Origin: Chlorokybus atmophyticus
Taxonomy: Eukaryota; Streptophyta; Chlorokybophyceae; Chlorokybales; Chlorokybaceae
Direction of reading: 5' to 3'
NCBI GenBank assembly: GCA_009103225.1
Contig: RHPI01002069.1
Location: forward strand, 1-64,000
DNA: 64,000 bases
The translations under genes and the position numbers were made by a program. The notes below the pieces were generated by a model. It saw nothing but the letters and a program-made list of their open reading frames with translations, had not been told where the DNA came from and did not search any database. Positions 1 through 9,922 of this stretch are shown piece after piece. The first letter of the stretch is position 1. The number at the start of each line of letters is the position of its first letter.

Positions 1-561
1 CATCAATTTAGGGTTGCCAGCTTACGAACCCTAAATGGGTCAAACTTCAAGTGAAGCACGACTGTACCTTATACGCTATTGCAGTTCCATGCATGGTACT
101 ACATCAACATGAATGGTACTCTATCTGTTAATGGTACTACAGTACAAGGATACTCGCAGACTACCACGATCGTAGAGTAATACTGTGCTGTCATGCCATG
201 GAACCCAGAGCGCTGTCCGAGTTTGTTGCTGTCAACCACGCTCTAAACCAGCGAGGTATGCAAGCCATGCACTGACTCATGCGCCGGGCAGTCATCATAC
301 ACATGTACAGCCAATGCTTCTAACAACAGCAGATCTCTGGTGCACCATGCACCATGCTGCAACTATACATGTACCTACATGGTTCACAGGAAGCCAACAC
401 AAAACTACAATACATGCACAATTGGCATCAAGGCGGGGGCCAAATCACCGCCGACACGTTGGCGTCTTGCATCAGGCGTGGCGACCAAAACGGGTGAGGT
501 TGCTTGCAGAATGGACACGCTTGTAGATTCTTTGATTTATTTGCCACAGTCTTCTGATGTG
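1..561. other. No gene recognised; inverted telomere-like motifs at the edge
   Basis: No supportable coding region is seen. Positions 8-15 hold TTAGGGTT and positions 27-35 hold AACCCTAAA, so two telomere-repeat-like octamers face each other within 30 bases. Between about 90 and 145 the short word GGTACT recurs beside ATG-rich sequence. Short frames here show no family resemblance and no consistent splice structure. Confidence 0.4.
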
Positions 562-1440
562 CTATGATGCAGACATGGCACATCGCTTTCTTGCAACAGG
601 GCGTCTCCCCATCCGCTGGGGGGGGGGGGGCTCTTCAATGCGACAAATCAGCACACATGGTGCACGCGGGTGTGCAAGCTGCCTCTGCCACCAAACTCTG
701 TTATCGCGTCGCAGGCGTAGCGACTCCCATCTGAATGGCGCAGCATAACGCTCCACTGCCTGCTCGATCACCTGACGCCCATCTGCCGCTATACACCACC
801 TGCTGGTCTTGGTGGTCTCGTCCAGCATGCGTTCATCCAGGCCCTCGACATGGCTGTCGTCACTCGTGTACTCCCCCGCATCGTCATTTTCTTCGAGCTT
901 CCACAGAATCAGCTCGACGTGCCGTATGACATACAGCCACTGCCAGCCAAAGCATGCCAAGTACAGCTCGAATGGTTTTACTTGCCACCCAGTATGTTTG
1001 CTCAGGTAGTGGCACACATCTCGACCCGCATTAGTCGACATCGACAGGTACATCTGCTGCAGCAGGTCGAAGTTCTGCTCCGCAGATAGCTCTTGCACAT
1101 TGCCGGGGTGCTGCGGCAGCAACAACACCATCATATCGAGGACGGCGAGGGGCAACAACGTACTACGGATGGCCATATCGTGTATGGGTTCCAACCACGG
1201 CCAATCCCCAGAGGTCTGTTTAGACCGCATTCTCCGCGTTTGCTCCCACTTATTGCAAACTTTCGTCACCCACCTCGAGGCATGCCGCATGCGGTGATGC
1301 AGCGCGTCTTGGGCGTACTGTAGGGTGATCAACTCCTTTGCACTACGAGTCAGCCCCCCAAAGCGTCTGCGCGTCGGTGCTTTGAGCTTAGGCAGCTCGT
1401 GCCGCACCGGCTGTCTCTCTGGACGATGCTGAGCAGCCAC
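562..1440 (-). CDS. Hypothetical protein, probable 3' exon or separate single-exon gene
   Basis: An open frame of 292 codons ends at the stop at 562-564. I do not recognise the family. The product is basic, rich in Trp, Arg and Leu, with an acidic stretch about two thirds along and an Arg/Pro-rich tail. The frame has no ATG at its upstream edge: it is preceded by an in-frame TAG and a TTTACAG acceptor-like site near 1447. So it is either a terminal exon or starts at an internal ATG. It lies just downstream of the OTU gene on the same strand. I tested a splice from the AG|GTGAGG site at 1541-1540 and found no acceptor in the right phase, so I treat the two as separate. Codon-like organisation is only moderate; it could be a decayed element gene. 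Confidence 0.4.
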   Translation of the reverse strand: MAAQHRPERQPVRHELPKLKAPTRRRFGGLTRSAKELITLQYAQDALHHRMRHASRWVTKVCNKWEQTRRMRSKQTSGDWPWLEPIHDMAIRSTLLPLAVLDMMVLLLPQHPGNVQELSAEQNFDLLQQMYLSMSTNAGRDVCHYLSKHTGWQVKPFELYLACFGWQWLYVIRHVELILWKLEENDDAGEYTSDDSHVEGLDERMLDETTKTSRWCIAADGRQVIEQAVERYAAPFRWESLRLRRDNRVWWQRQLAHPRAPCVLICRIEEPPPPQRMGRRPVARKRCAMSAS

Positions 1441-1536
1441 TTGACGCTGTAAACCCGCCTGTGCCTACTCAGGACACACAGTCAGCCCCAGTGAGGCTTC
1501 AAGGCGCTGTGCTTCTTCTAATGTTGTAACGATGCC

Positions 1537-4400
1537 TCACCTTTCCTTTTTTGGTCCTGTCAGCGTCCTTTGTTCCAACAACCTTCTTCTTTTTTTTTTG
1601 TCACCCTGCACATCCTGGCAGGCGCTCTCCGTGGCACTGTCACTCAGAGGAGGTAAGGCGTTATCTTCTTGCTCCACAGCCTTGCGCTTGTTGGTTGCCT
1701 CCCGTTCCTCCACGACCTCATGTTGCTTCATGAGGTCGAGCATGAAGCCTTTGTCTTTCAGCGCAGCTTTCAGGACACCTCGATCAATCTCTTTACCAAC
1801 AAGACAGGCTGGGATCAATGTGGCAAGCTTAGAGGGAGAGGGCGAGCTACAGCTGCTTCTTGATGGAGATGCCTCCGGATGGTCAGAGTGCGGTGGCAAG
1901 TGAGTCTCCGCGGCAGGAAGGGAGGGTGCTGAATTGGGATTGCGAGCATGTGGCTGTGGTTGAGGGGAGGCAGGATGTGCAGAACACTCGGCTACTTCTT
2001 GCCTAGCACACGAAGGCGAGGCCTGAGGCGTTGGCGCAGCACTCTGGGTCACAGCCGGTGGTAGCGGGGAATTGGCAACGCCATGCCGCCACTCTCCGAT
2101 CAGGTGTGTTACCTCCGGTGGCACTTCATGCATAGGCCACGACCACTGTTCGGTGCTTGCAGGCTTGAGGAGCCAAAAGTGTGCTTCTGGCTCATCAGGA
2201 GCAGTGTTGCCCACCACCAGGACTGAGTTGGGGGCTTCTTTATTTCCAACCCAAACTGCGCTGCCGGGCCGTGGCACCCACTCCCCATGCTCGCGCTGAA
2301 CGGTCACGCAGCCAATCAACAAGCCCAGCTTGTTGGCAAACATGGTCATCTGCAGGTGCTCGACGTACACATCTTTTCTCCGCACGATCTGTCGCACCTT
2401 GGCCATGGCTAGGTCAATGTTGCAGTTGATATCAGCCAACATGGTCGCAGGCAGTTTGTCGTAATACTGCGCCATCTCTCCCGCGGCACCAGTGGCTCTG
2501 CAGAAGTCTAGGATTCTGCTCGCCACGCCTGCATCGACAGCCTTGGCGGTGATTTTGCGGAGAGTGTGCCCCCTGCCGTCGTCGTCCATGGTGTCCAGCA
2601 TGGCCCAAAATCTGCTCGAGCTGGGGCACTTGTGATCATCCAGGACACTTTGCGCTATGGATGGCCTGGCGCGAAATACACAATGGTAGAAGCAGTTACC
2701 ATCCGTTGGCGCATTGAAGTGGTCCCATGAGGCGAGCTGGCCACCTAGCATGACTGATGGCCGTATGCGGGTTGCGGCCAGCTCCTCTGATGACTCGCTG
2801 GCAGGTGGTGACCCCTGCTGCATGCGCATACAGCACTCACATGGTGTGTCCAACTGTGGACGGCAAGAGTCACAGTGACTGATAAAGTACCTGAGTTTGG
2901 GGCAGACTGCCGGCTTCAACTTGCAGCGGGTGGGGTAAGGTAGGTGCAGAAGCCACATCGGTTGTTGCATTGTGCTGTGGTCTCGCCGGTGGCGGCAAGA
3001 AGGATTGTTGCCCCGCAATCCCCGGTGCTGCTCGTGGAGGAGATGGCAGTGCACGAAGGACTGGTGCCGCGGAAGGTGGTTGCGCTCTGGCTGGGAGGGG
3101 AGCAGGAGCTGCAGGTGAGACGTCTTGTGCATGCAGCAAGGGGGGCTGTATACAGGACCCAGGATAAGGTGGCTCACAATGTTGCAAAGGACGAATATAA
3201 GCTTATGCAGTGCCTGACGCATTGTTACCAAGGCACGAGCATAAAATACAGCGACTTACCTCAATGGCCCGTGGGCTGCATGGAGCAGGGGAAGCCATGG
3301 GGGCTGACAAGGTGGTATTGGCTGCACTCTCCCCGCCACCCTCGATGGCAGACTCGTCACGGAGCTCTTGAGCCATGGGCACATCATGCGCCACTGCCCC
3401 AATGGACATGTCGGGATTCAACAGGCCAACATGCATGTTAAACTGATGCCGCATTGCCGCCGCGCCCATCAGCAAGTGGGATTGAAGGACCAGTTGATGG
3501 GATTGAATCCAGGCTTGCATAGGAGCTCCAACAGGACTTAGTGCACTGTGGTGCTGTCAACCAATCACATGTGGGTTAGCTGCATGCTTGCGACACTGCA
3601 ATTGCAATAGTCAACTGCGTCACACCGTCATCAGTTGGTTGCTTCGAACAGTCACCTGCGGCATTGCTGGTTGATGCACGAATGATTGCATGGACTGCGT
3701 CATTGCTGGTTGATGCACTATTGGTTGAATGCCGGACGAATGGCCACGCGCTCCTGTGCTCAAACCCAGCCTACTTCGTTCGGCACGCGCGCGCGACTTC
3801 GCACGCTCACGCACATCCTAGCATGGAAAGGTAGGCATGCATTGGAGCCGACATTGCAGTCAACATGCACAGCGAGATTGGCAACAACATACCGCCGCCC
3901 AGCTCTGTCTATCTGCTCTTGCTTCCGCAATGTCGGCTTGACTGTAGGGTGGGTATGGGTGAATAGTGGAGGCCTGCAGCCACGCTACATATATCACATG
4001 GACTGCGCTAAAAAACAAATTGCTCTTGCAAGGAAATGCATGTGACTGTTGAGCGTACCTCTGCATTCCTTTGTGCTTGTTCCCACAGCCGCAACTGGTC
4101 CCGCATGGTTCTGACAAGGGGCTCCAAGGACTGCAGCTCCTGATCCACTCCCTGTTGCAGAAAGCGAGCCACCAAGCAGCTCTCTGTGTGAAGATGGTCT
4201 TTAATGGCTTGCCTGCTGGTTTGTCCAATGTTGGTGATGCATGTTGGACAGCCCCATTGCTGACGCCTGCCATGATCCATGACGTGGCGACCGGTAGTAG
4301 CTGGCTTCGCTGCTTGAACTCTTACGACCACAACTTCTCGCAAGATGTGCCACGCCGCCGCCGCCGCCGCCGCCTCCTCCGACTCCTGGTCCTCCGCCTC
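1537..4400 (-). CDS. BED-like zinc finger, proline-rich and OTU cysteine-protease protein (multi-exon)
   Basis: Five exons join in phase 0 with lengths divisible by three: 4400-4059, 3817-3656, 3553-3260, 3145-2891 and 2853-1537 (stop 1537), giving about 789 residues. Exon 1 carries a poly-Ala run and a Cys-x2-Cys-x14-His/Cys finger (CPTC ... HLHTESC) resembling BED-type fingers, then a coiled-coil-like segment. Exons 2-4 are Gln/Pro/Ala-rich, with a repeated HQPAM motif. Exon 5 holds an OTU-type peptidase domain: the DGNCFYHC motif contains the candidate nucleophile Cys, and EAHFWLL provides the candidate C-terminal His. A Ser/Pro-rich stretch and a Lys-rich nuclear-localisation-like tail (KKKRRR) follow. 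OTU proteins normally cleave ubiquitin; that activity is inferred. Intron 4 (2890-2854) would be only 37 nt, and the frame also reads through it, so it may be retained. The first ATG is not found, so a 5' exon may exist. BED fingers suggest a transposon-derived origin. Confidence 0.55.
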
Positions 4401-4538
4401 CTAGTCGAACCCAGGCCCATCAAGCCTGACATTCGACCCGTCATCGACCTGGTGCCCCTGCGTGCCATCATCCGGCCATCAATGAAGCGTGTTTGGGTGA
4501 GTGCATGCTAACTCCCATTTGGGCTGATCGAGCAATGC

Positions 4539-4568
4539 CTCTGTCGTACCATGGATGGTACGACAGAG
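4539..4568. repeat. Perfect 14-bp inverted repeat
   Basis: Arms 4539-4552 and 4555-4568 (CTCTGTCGTACCAT and its complement) are separated by two bases. An imperfect second copy of the GTCGTACCAT/ATG.TACGAC arrangement follows at about 4610-4632, and GTCGTACCATCAACC recurs near 4688. The cluster sits between the divergent OTU and 393-residue genes, so it may be an operator or terminal-repeat remnant. Confidence 0.7.
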
Positions 4569-4876
4569 CCATTGTACGGCAATCGCTGGGGTTGGACGAG
4601 AGATGCCTCTGTCGTACCATAAATGTTACGACACAACCATTGTTACCAATGGTTGTACGAAGCATGCATGGCACGAATGCATAAGTCGTACCATCAACCA
4701 TAGGAGCAAGGACGCACTACAAGTGCGACTCTAGTGCGGGACTCTAGACGTTCAAAACCGCCTCATTTTCGTTTTCGCGCCTCATACATTCGGGCGGGCC
4801 AACCGGCGGCGGCAGCGTTGGAGGCGGCAGCGCCACTTACAGCTAAACAGGCGGCACCCGACTATCAGTTGGAGAG

Positions 4877-6704
4877 ATGCCTCGTGGTCCATCCGTAAGT
4901 GCACCTCGTCGTGGAGGTCGGCGCCAGTTGTCCACATTGCCCCCAGTGTTCAACCAGGCAACCGTCGCCAACCAATCGCAGCAAGACCCCGCGCTAACGC
5001 CCAGCACATCACAACAACTCCACCTGACACCGCAGTCGCAAGGGCAAGCTAGACTGCATGCGTTCTTGATGCACTGTGCACGTTGCTTCTTGCTCAACTT
5101 CTAACTTGGATGCTTGCTTCTATCATGACTAGCACAGTGACTCACTGCATGCGTTCTGGATACACTGTGCACGTTGTTCTTCTTTTGCAACTGTGAGGGT
5201 TGCATCTTTCATGGCTGGCAGCATGACTCATGTGGTTGTGCTTGCAGAGGGTCGATTGGAACCCCCAACCCAAACGCATTTGGCCGTGACGTGGCAACCT
5301 CGGCCGTCAGCAACCCTTCCCCAAGCAAGTGGAAGATTGGCAACGAGGTAAGCACTGTGTGACACTGTGACACTGTGTGTATGTGTGTAACGGATTGTTC
5401 TTCTGTGGACAGCATTTGCGAGATGCCGTCGTTGAAATCATAAACGGCCACTGGGTAGAGAGCCACGTTTATCCCAAGGAGGACACTATTCGTAACGTCA
5501 TGTGTCAGGTGCTGTGAATGCTTCATGACCGCACTGCACCGTGACACTGACCAACCTGCCCGTGACAGGTAGTTGGCTTCGACCATGACGACGAGGCCGA
5601 TGCGGCCAAGTTCTATGAGGTGTACTGGACTCCCAAGGAGTGCCCCTTCCACTGGAGTGTCGCCCTGAAGAAAGCTACGCAGGTCCGGTCTGAGAACGTC
5701 ACCAAGATCAAGCATGTCCTTGAGAAGGAGTACAAGTGGACACTGTTTAACAGCAACAAGCGCAAGTGAGTTGGGTCCCTCACCACCATGTCTGCTATGC
5801 AACACTGCCTTCTTACTCAGCCTCCATACACACGTACTCATCTCGCCTATTGTAACCGATTCAATCAGGCACATCGACGCCCTAATGGACCCCGAGACCC
5901 AAAAAGCCCAGATGCGCAACGCGCTCCAAAGTAAGTCACAGGCACTATTCTAGCCTGGTGCAGGCTCAACTTGAACTATCTATTTCGTGACTAATGCCTT
6001 GTCGGTATGACTGTCGCAGACAAGTCATGGCGGAGATTTGAGGTGACCGACACTGCAGACCCGGAGCGGAGGAGATACATCCATGAATGGGGCAATCCCA
6101 TAATCTGGCAAATGATCGTGCAATGCTGGTCTTACGCCGTCACTACACCTGGTCGCCGGCAGCTGACAGTCAACCACCTCGCATACCTGTTGCTTACGGT
6201 GAGCACTCTGAACTCCATCATTAGCAATTCAGGAATGCTGTAGCCCCAAACTACAGGCTTGCAGACGCGTTGCAGTGAATAGTGGCTTTCGATGCCACTA
6301 AGACATGCCTGTAAACTACGCAGGTGGAGCGCATCCTAAAGGGCAAGGATGGAGACCCTCTCCTAGCTGCCAGCATAGACACACATGAAGAGTACCTCAG
6401 CGAAATCAACACCATGATCATGTCAATGAAGCGGGAGATGAGGCAACGGTACGCAGCCCTCCAGCCATTCACCCTTGTGAAACGCCGCACTGCATCTTGT
6501 GTCGAATACCTGAAAGATCCCAATCGGCGCCGGCCGCAAGAGACAGCAGCTCGTGACCCGCTCGCTGAGGCAGAAGCGGCATTTGATTGGCTGGCACAAC
6601 CGTTTGAGGAGGAAGAGCAAGCTCCGGCGTCTCCTCCACAGGCCCCAGCGCGTGGTGCTTTGTTCCGTAATGACGAGACCAGCGATGATGGAGAGGAGCT
6701 GTAG
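4877..6704 (+). CDS. Unrecognised 393-residue protein, seven exons, intact
   Basis: Exons 4877-5043, 5248-5347, 5413-5508, 5569-5765, 5869-5930, 6020-6198 and 6324-6704 join in consistent phase to a 394-codon frame. Intron 1 is GC-AG (donor GG|GCAAGC at 5044). I do not recognise the family. The N-terminus (about 80 residues) is Ser/Gln/Arg-rich and probably disordered. Residues about 90-250 look folded and Trp/Lys/Asp-rich, including KWTLFN and a KSWRRFEVTD segment. The last exon carries a basic helix, then DPLAEAEAAFDWL and an acidic Glu/Pro-rich tail ending in GEEL. It is divergent from the OTU gene, with about 480 bp containing inverted repeats between them. Diverged pieces of the last exon occur on the minus strand near 13.8 kb and 9.65 kb, so this belongs to a local multicopy family. 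Intact splice phase argues that it is functional. A role in a mobile element is possible but unproven. Confidence 0.7.
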
Positions 6705-7048
6705 CGCAGTTGGTAGTCCGTTTAGCTGGTAGTGTACATAGCTACAAGGCTCTTGTGACTGAGTGTTGTGCATCTTAAACCAGCTCAGTCAATCGTCATT
6801 ATGCTCATGCACATCAATACTTGCATCCCTATGATATACAACAGAACTGCATTCGAGTCACATAATCGAACCACAAGCCTTGGCAAGTGACTGAGAGACA
6901 CTGTACACATTTCAGGTACATGTACACATCACGGGCACATAACAATGCTGGAAGTCAGTGACAGTCGCGTGTAGTCAAGCTATGCAAATACATATGACGA
7001 CAGTTAGGCATTGGTCACCTTCAGTTGTTGAAGAATGCCTCATTTTGA

Positions 7049-7410
7049 CGATAATTACCTAGTTGGTGCTTGTGAATTAGGCTTAGTCGCCTGCGCTGGA
7101 CTGGTGTGTAACCTGAAGGTGCCTGTCACATAGGCTAAGTCACCTAGGTAAGACTGATGTGTAACTTACAGGTGCCCGTTGATTAGTTGTAGTCACCTAA
7201 TAAGGCCTGATGTGTAACTAACAGTTGCCTGTAAATTACAGAAAGTCATTTGTTAAGGCCTGGTGTGTGACTAACAGGTGCCTGTTCATTCTATAAAGTC
7301 ACCTGATAGAGCCTGATAGGTAACAAACAGGCGCCTGTTACTTAGGCAAAGTCAACTGTTAAAGACTAAATTGTAACAAAAAGGGCCTTACAGTAACGAA
7401 AGTTACTATT
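7049..7410. repeat. 53-bp minisatellite, five full units plus partial ends
   Basis: Units start at 7102, 7155, 7208, 7261 and 7314, exactly 53 bp apart, each beginning TGATGTGTAAC or a close variant and containing AGTCACCT. A degraded unit precedes 7102 and a partial one follows 7367. Units differ by several substitutions but keep length exactly, so indels are rare or selected against. It lies 400 bp downstream of the 393-residue gene. Confidence 0.85.
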
Positions 7411-8099
7411 AGGTCCCTGTATCAAAATTACAGGTGGCCTGAGCCACGACAGTCTAAATTAGCGTCCTCAGGTGCACGGCCGTTGCCAATATTTAGTCGG
7501 CCGGCAGGGAAAACATATTGCGACGTGCACTCTCAGTTTATTACTCATATGGTAAATAAGAAGGATGAAGTGAGCATCTCGTATACTCATGGTGTGTAGC
7601 ACTTGGTATATGTGCTCATGAGGTCAATTTTTTATATAGATAATGTACAAGGATATAGCAGCTACGCAAGGCATCGTCAATCAGTAAACACAAGATTTAT
7701 TATTGTCAAGCGCAGTGTCGCTGAGGCTGTAAGTATGCTGCATGTGTTTATGTGGTCAAGGTTGAACAAAGTCAGCCTGTGCGGACAGATCATTATCAGC
7801 GCATACGTAACAAAGCGCTCGCTGGCTTTTAAGCAACTATGTGCCAGGTCAAAGAGCAGCGAGTGGTTTAAAGGCGTGATTGCCGCCTTGTGCAAGCAAT
7901 CAGTTGCTAGCCTTGCACGAGCTTTTTTGTGTGTGGGGTCCCACACACAAAAAAGCTGTGCTTGGTTGAAGCTGTTAAAGGGGCTCTCCCTCCACTTACT
8001 TGTGGGGTGATGGCAACAAGGGACTGTTGCCAGGTGGATTGTAAAGTTTTTATGCTTGTACAGAAGTTTGTGACCCTTACTAGCAGTTAGGTGAGTGAT
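7411..8099. other. No gene recognised
   Basis: AT-richer non-coding sequence. Frames of about 140 codons on both strands overlap the perfect hairpin at 7920-7957 and have no family resemblance. Confidence 0.5.
7920..7957. repeat. Perfect 18-bp hairpin
   Basis: Arms 7920-7937 and 7940-7957 are exact reverse complements (AGCTTTTTTGTGTGTGGG and its complement) with a two-base spacer. GCAC/GTGC flanks extend the stem past a single bulge. A cruciform or small-RNA precursor is possible; nothing indicates transcription. Confidence 0.85.
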
Positions 8100-8281
8100 C
8101 AACGTGACAATGGTAGATCATCACATTAGCATCACACTATAAGGCTTATAATCACATGCGACGTAAGCATTCTCCCCTACACCGGTACATGCTAAAAAAA
8201 CTTCTATGTCATAAGAGTGACATGCACAAAGTCCAATGCTAGTCTTATTGCAAGAGCATCTGTTTTGTACATGTAACATGG

Positions 8282-8306
8282 CAATGCGCATATTATATGC
8301 GCATTG
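8282..8306. repeat. 11-bp perfect hairpin in repeat copy 1
   Basis: CAATGCGCATA at 8282-8292 and its complement at 8296-8306 flank a 3-base loop. Copy 2 of the surrounding module has a different hairpin nearby at 12403-12431. Confidence 0.75.
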
Positions 8307-8745
8307 GCATGATATACAAGCGTTACGATAATTAGCCGCGGCTAGTAAGTGTACTCTCAATCCGAGTTTATAATCTTGAAGCAGTGCTTGGAAATGCATA
8401 TACCCTCATAGGTTCACATCAACACGCATGTGTGCATTCACTTGGTATGGCCATTGCCCCATCACTGTTGGTAATTGAGCTGCCCTTGCTTGTTGGCTGC
8501 TGCGAGTGCGTGAGTGCGTACGTGCTGTGCATCTTTGCATCTTTTAAAATGCCTATGTATGCTTGTTGCCAACTAGTTGAGCAACAACTTGCAGGTACAA
8601 CGTAGTAGACATTATATGACAGTACGTATCGAGTACAAGAATGCTGGACAAACTATTGTACCTGTGGGAATAGCCGCGGAGCATTGGCGTAAAAGCTATG
8701 CTCATGCTGATGTTCAACTCGGACGTGTCGCCGAGCAATGACGCT

Positions 8746-8804
8746 CACTCTCACCCTCCCTCCCTATACGCGGTCGTGGCGTACAGGGAGGGAGGGTGAG
8801 AGTG
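8746..8804. repeat. Long near-perfect hairpin (20-bp perfect arms, 26-bp stem)
   Basis: Arms 8746-8765 and 8785-8804 are exact reverse complements (CACTCTCACCCTCCCTCCCT). The next six inner bases pair with one mismatch, leaving a 7-base loop, GGTCGTG. The pyrimidine/purine strand bias is strong. It lies inside repeat copy 1. It could be a small-RNA hairpin or a tiny foldback element. Confidence 0.85.
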
Positions 8805-9785
8805 TGGGGGAAAATTATTATTGCCACAGGGATGTGCGTGAGTTGTTACATGTGTATAATGACAACGAATTACTTATAGTACTAGTATGGTCGCGTCGCA
8901 CAATGTGCATGGTGGCTATGCGTGCGTGCGTGTGGGGTTAAGGTTCTACTATTACCTTCGTAAACTAGTGTGGCTGCATTGTGTCCTAGTATGAGGAGTA
9001 GTGCAGATGTGTTATGCTGCATCTGCTTTAACACAAGCAGCACTCCTAGTAAGCACATCAAGAGTTTGTTGCTGCTTCTGCGGCTGAACAATTCCATTTG
9101 GGTTTGTATAGCGTTGGTTACATTGCTGTAGTGGAATAAGTCCAACAGGCAGGACATCAACTCGCTAGAGGTTTCACGCGACTATACATACACAAGGATA
9201 CTCACAAGCACTAGTCCATCACTACACAACAAGTAACAGCAAGCAAAACACAACCATGTGCTTGCGCATCCAGATGGCAGATGAGTATCTATGACTGGCA
9301 TAAACTACTCACCAGCTTACCCAAGTGGCTTCCATGCATTGTTTTAGGCATTATGGAACATGTTGTTTTGCTCTTGTTCTAACTCAGAACGAAATATATG
9401 GCAAGCCTCCGCTGATGTTACCAACTTCCTCTACACCACTTCCAATCATATACAAAGAAATCACAACCCTGCAGCGCTCGCACGGGTGTATGAGTCTATA
9501 AACATCCTGCACACACGCCGCACCTCATGCATTGCAACAACAGTACCGCCATTATACTGCGCATCTGCATTAATAAAGGGCATTATGCGGTTGCACCGCG
9601 TTCCTTTACAGCTTTGACAGGCTTCATATTAATCCGGATTCTCTTTGCCTTGGCTTCTCAGAAGCCTATTGCACTTGCAAGCCTCGAGACATTTCTGATC
9701 TAAGCATAGATCATGAGCGTCACCACTCAGCAGTATGCCCATTTGTATACATGCTTGTGTGCTTGTGTACAAAAGATATGACACA

Positions 9786-9866
9786 GATTGTGCGTGCATG
9801 CACGTGGGTGCATGCATGCAGGTTGCGTACATGTTTGTGCGTGCGTGCGCGTGTGTAGGGGGGGGN
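9786..9866. repeat. GT/GC-rich microsatellite with G run and an ambiguous base
   Basis: Alternating purine-pyrimidine GTGCGTGC/GCATGC sequence ends in a run of nine G's followed by N at 9866. It would be in an intron of the minus-strand gene at 9923-11238. The N beside a homopolymer suggests an uncertain run length. Confidence 0.7.
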
Positions 9867-9922
9867 TGTGCATGCGCATGCGGTTGTGCATCAGTGTGTG
9901 TTGTGTAAGTACATGTGTGTAC

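Larger units (their letters stand above)
8100..9700 (-). repeat. Diverged repeat module, copy 1, with relic of the 393-residue gene family
   Basis: This block aligns in the same orientation with about 12250-13950. Shared landmarks are TTGTACATGTAACATGG near 8265 and 12465, TGTTCAACT near 8712, GAACATCAACTCGCTA-like sequence near 9155, TTGCGCATCCAGAT near 9265, CATTGCAACAACAGTAC near 9530, and TTTGCCTTGGCTT near 9645. On the minus strand, short reading-frame patches are conserved with mostly synonymous changes (for example NRLLRSQGKENP against NKLLKSQGKDKP in copy 2). The second of these matches the position of the YLKDPNRRRPQE region in the 393-residue protein. Stops interrupt the frames, so it is read as a decayed gene and its downstream flank. 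Confidence 0.6.

Noticed and set aside
8-35. Chromosome end suggested by TTAGGGTT/AACCCTAAA at the window start
   Set aside because: Only single units in opposite orientation, not a tandem telomeric array; the same words occur as promoter telo-boxes elsewhere in the window.
562-1541. Joining the 292-codon frame to the OTU gene by a splice at 1541
   Set aside because: The donor leaves phase 2, and no AG acceptor between 1441 and 1540 restores the downstream frame, so the OTU gene is taken to end at 1537.
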